DNA of 64,000 nucleotides from Treponema sp. (lineage in GTDB: Bacteria > Spirochaetota > Spirochaetia > Treponematales > Treponemataceae), in assembly GCA_017934745.1 (NCBI GenBank), contig JAGBIY010000064.1, positions 62,001 to 126,000 of the forward strand, given 5' to 3'. Within the stretch, counting starts at the first letter, position 1, and each line of letters starts with the position of its first letter. The notes under the pieces are model-generated. The model worked only from the letters and a program-made list of their open reading frames with translations, made no database searches and was not told the origin of the DNA. Position numbers and translations under genes: made by a program. Of the stretch, positions 61,890 through 64,000 are shown piece by piece.

Positions 61890-63136
61890 CATTTCTACCG
61901 CTTTACATAGACCCGGGCACGGGAAGCATGCTCTTCTCGCTTTTCATCGGACTTGCGACGACGGCGATTTTTGGAGCGAGGGCGCTTTCGCTAAAAATCA
62001 AGGGCATTGTCGGACGCGGAAAGCAGACCGAACTCGACAAATCCCACCTTGGAATCGTGGTTTATTCCGACTCGAAGCGGTACTGGAACGTTTTCGGACC
62101 AATCGCGCGCGAATTTGAAAGCCGAGAACTTCCTCTCGTGTATTACACGCAAAGCCCGGACGACCCGGCGTTGAACGAAAAATTTGAATATGTGAAGGCC
62201 GAGTTCATCGGCGAAGGGAACAAGGGATTCGCAAAGCTCAATCTTTTGAACGCCGACGTATGCCTTTCCACCACGCCGGGACTCGATGTTCTCCAGTGGA
62301 AGAGGAGCAAAAACTGCAAGTTTTATGTGCATGTTCCGCACTCCCTCGACGAGATGATGGGCTACCGCATGTTCGGGCTTGATTTCTATGACTCGGTGCT
62401 TCTCACAGGAGATTTCCAGGGGGAGTACATCCGCAGAATCGAAGAGATGCGAAAGATTCCACGCAAAGAGCTTGCAACTGTGGGCTATCCGCCGATGGAC
62501 GAGCAGAAAAAAAGGCTTGACGCTATGAGAAAAACAGAAAAAACAGAGCCGACAATTCTTGTGGCTCCGAGCTGGGGAAAAGAGGCGATTCTCTCCAAAT
62601 TCGGCTCAAGATTTCTGGATGCGATTAAAAAGACTGGATACAAAATCATCGTCCGCCCCCACCCGCAGACCAAGACAAGCGAAAAGGAAATGCTCGACTC
62701 ACTGATGAAGGAATTTCCAGAAAGCGAGAAGTTCAACTGGAATTTCGACAACGACAATTTCGACTGCATGAACGAAGCTTCTATTCTGATTACGGATTTT
62801 TCAGGAATCATCTTCGACTTCGCCCTTCTCTTTGACAAGCCGCTCATCTATGCCGACACAAAATTCGATTCTGGAGTCTACGATGCCGCATGGTTCGAGG
62901 ACGAAAAACTCTGGAGATTCAAGGTGCTCGAAAAAATCGGCATCCCGCTCAAAGAAGAGCAGTTTGACGACATGAAAAGCGTGATTGTAAAAGCCCTGAA
63001 CGACACATCGCTCGAAGCCGGCCGGGATGAAACGCGCAAAGAGGCGTGGATGCACAGGGGCGAAAGCGCGAGGCTGATTGCGGATTATTTGATAGAAAAG
63101 CAGAAAAAAATAACTTTCAATGAGGCTACAAAATGA
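61886..63136 (+). CDS. CDP-glycerol glycerophosphotransferase-like protein (TagB/TagF family)
   Basis: 416 residues. An N-terminal helix (SMLFSLFIGLATTAIFG) is followed by a GT-B-like polymerase domain: LLNADVCLSTTPGLDVLQWK, YVHVPHSLDEMMGY, ILVAPSWGKEAIL, IIVRPHPQT and ILITDFSGIIFDFALLFDKP, the last two being the standard CDP-glycerol-binding motifs. It transfers glycerol-phosphate or a related polyol phosphate to a lipid- or sugar-linked acceptor at the inner face. ATGA overlap with the fusion gene upstream and with the aminotransferase downstream. Confidence 0.85.
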   Translation: MTFLPLYIDPGTGSMLFSLFIGLATTAIFGARALSLKIKGIVGRGKQTELDKSHLGIVVYSDSKRYWNVFGPIAREFESRELPLVYYTQSPDDPALNEKFEYVKAEFIGEGNKGFAKLNLLNADVCLSTTPGLDVLQWKRSKNCKFYVHVPHSLDEMMGYRMFGLDFYDSVLLTGDFQGEYIRRIEEMRKIPRKELATVGYPPMDEQKKRLDAMRKTEKTEPTILVAPSWGKEAILSKFGSRFLDAIKKTGYKIIVRPHPQTKTSEKEMLDSLMKEFPESEKFNWNFDNDNFDCMNEASILITDFSGIIFDFALLFDKPLIYADTKFDSGVYDAAWFEDEKLWRFKVLEKIGIPLKEEQFDDMKSVIVKALNDTSLEAGRDETRKEAWMHRGESARLIADYLIEKQKKITFNEATK

Positions 63137-64000
63137 TAAATTTTACAGTCGGTCCTGTGCAGATGGACAAAGAGACAAGAGAACTTGGACAGAATCAGAT
63201 TCCGTATTTTCGTACACCAGAGTTCTCTACAATAATGAAAGAAAACGAGAAACTCCTGTGCAGTTTTTTTGACGCGCCAGAAAATTCCAGGGTCGTCTTC
63301 ATGACCGGGAGCGGAACGGCCTCGATGGAAGGCGGCGTGATGAATTTCTTCACAAAAGACGACAAGGTTCTCATCGTGAACGGAGGAAGCTTCGGACATC
63401 GCCTTGTTGAACTTTGCGGAATCCACGGGATTCCTTTCACGGAAATAAAGCTGGATTATGGCACGCCACTTGCACAAGAAAATCTTGCGAAGTTCGAAAA
63501 TGCTGGCTACACGGGATTTTTAGTTCAGCTGTGCGAGACTTCCACTGGCGTTCTCTACGACATGAACCTAATCGGGGATTTCTGCCAGCGAAACGGCATT
63601 TTCCTTTTCGTGGACGCTGTGAGCGGATTCATGGCGGACAGGTTCTCGATGAAAGAAATGCACGTGAACGCCGCTATCACAGGAAGCCAGAAAGCGCTGG
63701 CTTTGCCGCCTTCAATGAGCTTCACGATTCTTGACGAAAAAGCGATTGAACGGTGCCAGAAAATCAATCCAAGAAGCCTCTACTTCAACTATCCGAGCTA
63801 CCTGAAAGACGGCGAGCGCGGTCAGACTCCGTTCACTCCGGCAGTCGGCACTCTTTTGCAGCTCAATCAAAAGCTCAAGAGGATTGAAGCTAGTGGCGGA
63901 ATCGAACATCAGAACAAACTCGCAAGGGAACGCGCTGAATATTTCAGGAACGCGATAAAAGACCTGCCGTTCAAGTTGTTTTGTGCAGAAAAAGATTCGT
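63133..64000 (+). CDS. Class V aminotransferase (PhnW/AGT-like), 3' end outside the window
   Basis: 289 codons are visible. FTVGPVQMDKETRELGQNQI, FMTGSGTASMEGGVMNFF (PLP phosphate site), VQLCETSTGVLYDMNLI, FLFVDAVSGF (PLP Asp) and AAITGSQKALALPPSMSF (Schiff-base Lys) identify the alanine-glyoxylate/2-aminoethylphosphonate-pyruvate aminotransferase group. Starts at ATG 63133 inside the TagF-like stop. In glycan loci this family may make an aminoethylphosphonate or amino-alcohol head group; phosphonate genes would have to lie to the right of the window. Confidence 0.8.
   Translation, partial: MINFTVGPVQMDKETRELGQNQIPYFRTPEFSTIMKENEKLLCSFFDAPENSRVVFMTGSGTASMEGGVMNFFTKDDKVLIVNGGSFGHRLVELCGIHGIPFTEIKLDYGTPLAQENLAKFENAGYTGFLVQLCETSTGVLYDMNLIGDFCQRNGIFLFVDAVSGFMADRFSMKEMHVNAAITGSQKALALPPSMSFTILDEKAIERCQKINPRSLYFNYPSYLKDGERGQTPFTPAVGTLLQLNQKLKRIEASGGIEHQNKLARERAEYFRNAIKDLPFKLFCAEKDS

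Overview
The window looks like a spirochaete chromosome, most likely a Treponema. This is an inference: it rests on low-to-moderate GC, the co-occurrence of lic-type, TagF-type and Dlt-like genes without lipid A genes, and the protein styles. It is not proven, since no rRNA or other marker gene is present. Apart from two FtsX-type permeases at the left edge, almost everything makes, modifies or exports cell-surface glycans. No tRNA, rRNA, CRISPR array or prophage is visible.

Layout. 1-1.8 kb: two FtsX-like ABC permeases. 1.9-12.1 kb (minus strand, very AT-rich): a methyltransferase remnant, two CMP-sugar synthetases, a KpsC/GT99-like transferase, a hexapeptide acetyltransferase, a two-domain glycosyltransferase, a membrane GT-C enzyme and a 5'-truncated GT2-GtrA. 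12.1-17.5 kb (minus): rmd, gmd, manA and two GT4 enzymes, i.e. a GDP-D-rhamnose supply and transfer unit. 17.57-19.11 kb: a tyrosine recombinase between 21-bp perfect inverted repeats, with a leftward promoter just inside the left repeat; this reads as an invertible promoter between the left operon and the GT8 gene at 19.1 kb. 21-23.1 kb: an HNH remnant and an AAA ATPase. 23.2-27.9 kb: a translationally coupled operon of GDPD-like lipoprotein, TagD-like cytidylyltransferase, LicD, nucleotidyltransferase and UDP-galactopyranose mutase. 28-33.8 kb: a Wzm/Wzt-type ABC exporter diverging from three glycosyltransferase genes. 33.8-36.8 kb: galacturonokinase-like kinase plus nucleotidyltransferase, diverging from a GT8 gene.

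36.8-45.1 kb holds a Dlt-like operon: MBOAT (frameshifted), SGNH protein, adenylating ligase, fold-type-III PLP decarboxylase-like enzyme and carrier protein. A protein fusing a YidC/Oxa1 insertase module to a sulfatase/LtaS-superfamily domain follows. A second copy of that fusion lies at 59.1-61.9 kb, beside a TagB/TagF-like transferase and a class V aminotransferase.

45.1-57.7 kb has two diverging glycan operons, each with its own Wzx-type flippase. Between them lies a 3.4-kb segment bounded by 28-bp perfect inverted repeats. One end carries a serine recombinase; the repeats look like Hin/Gin-type crossover sites; the cargo is a truncated AAA protein and a DUF4869 plus ATPase/TOPRIM-like pair. 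The right operon adds an acyltransferase, a DegT aminotransferase and a GT; a HipA-like kinase gene follows.

Main points: two recombinase switches of different chemistry placed between diverging glycan operons; a G9 tract whose +1 slippage would fuse two CMP-sugar synthetases; a Dlt-like operon with a built-in decarboxylase; two YidC-sulfatase fusions; and repeated promoter placement suggesting leaderless mRNAs.
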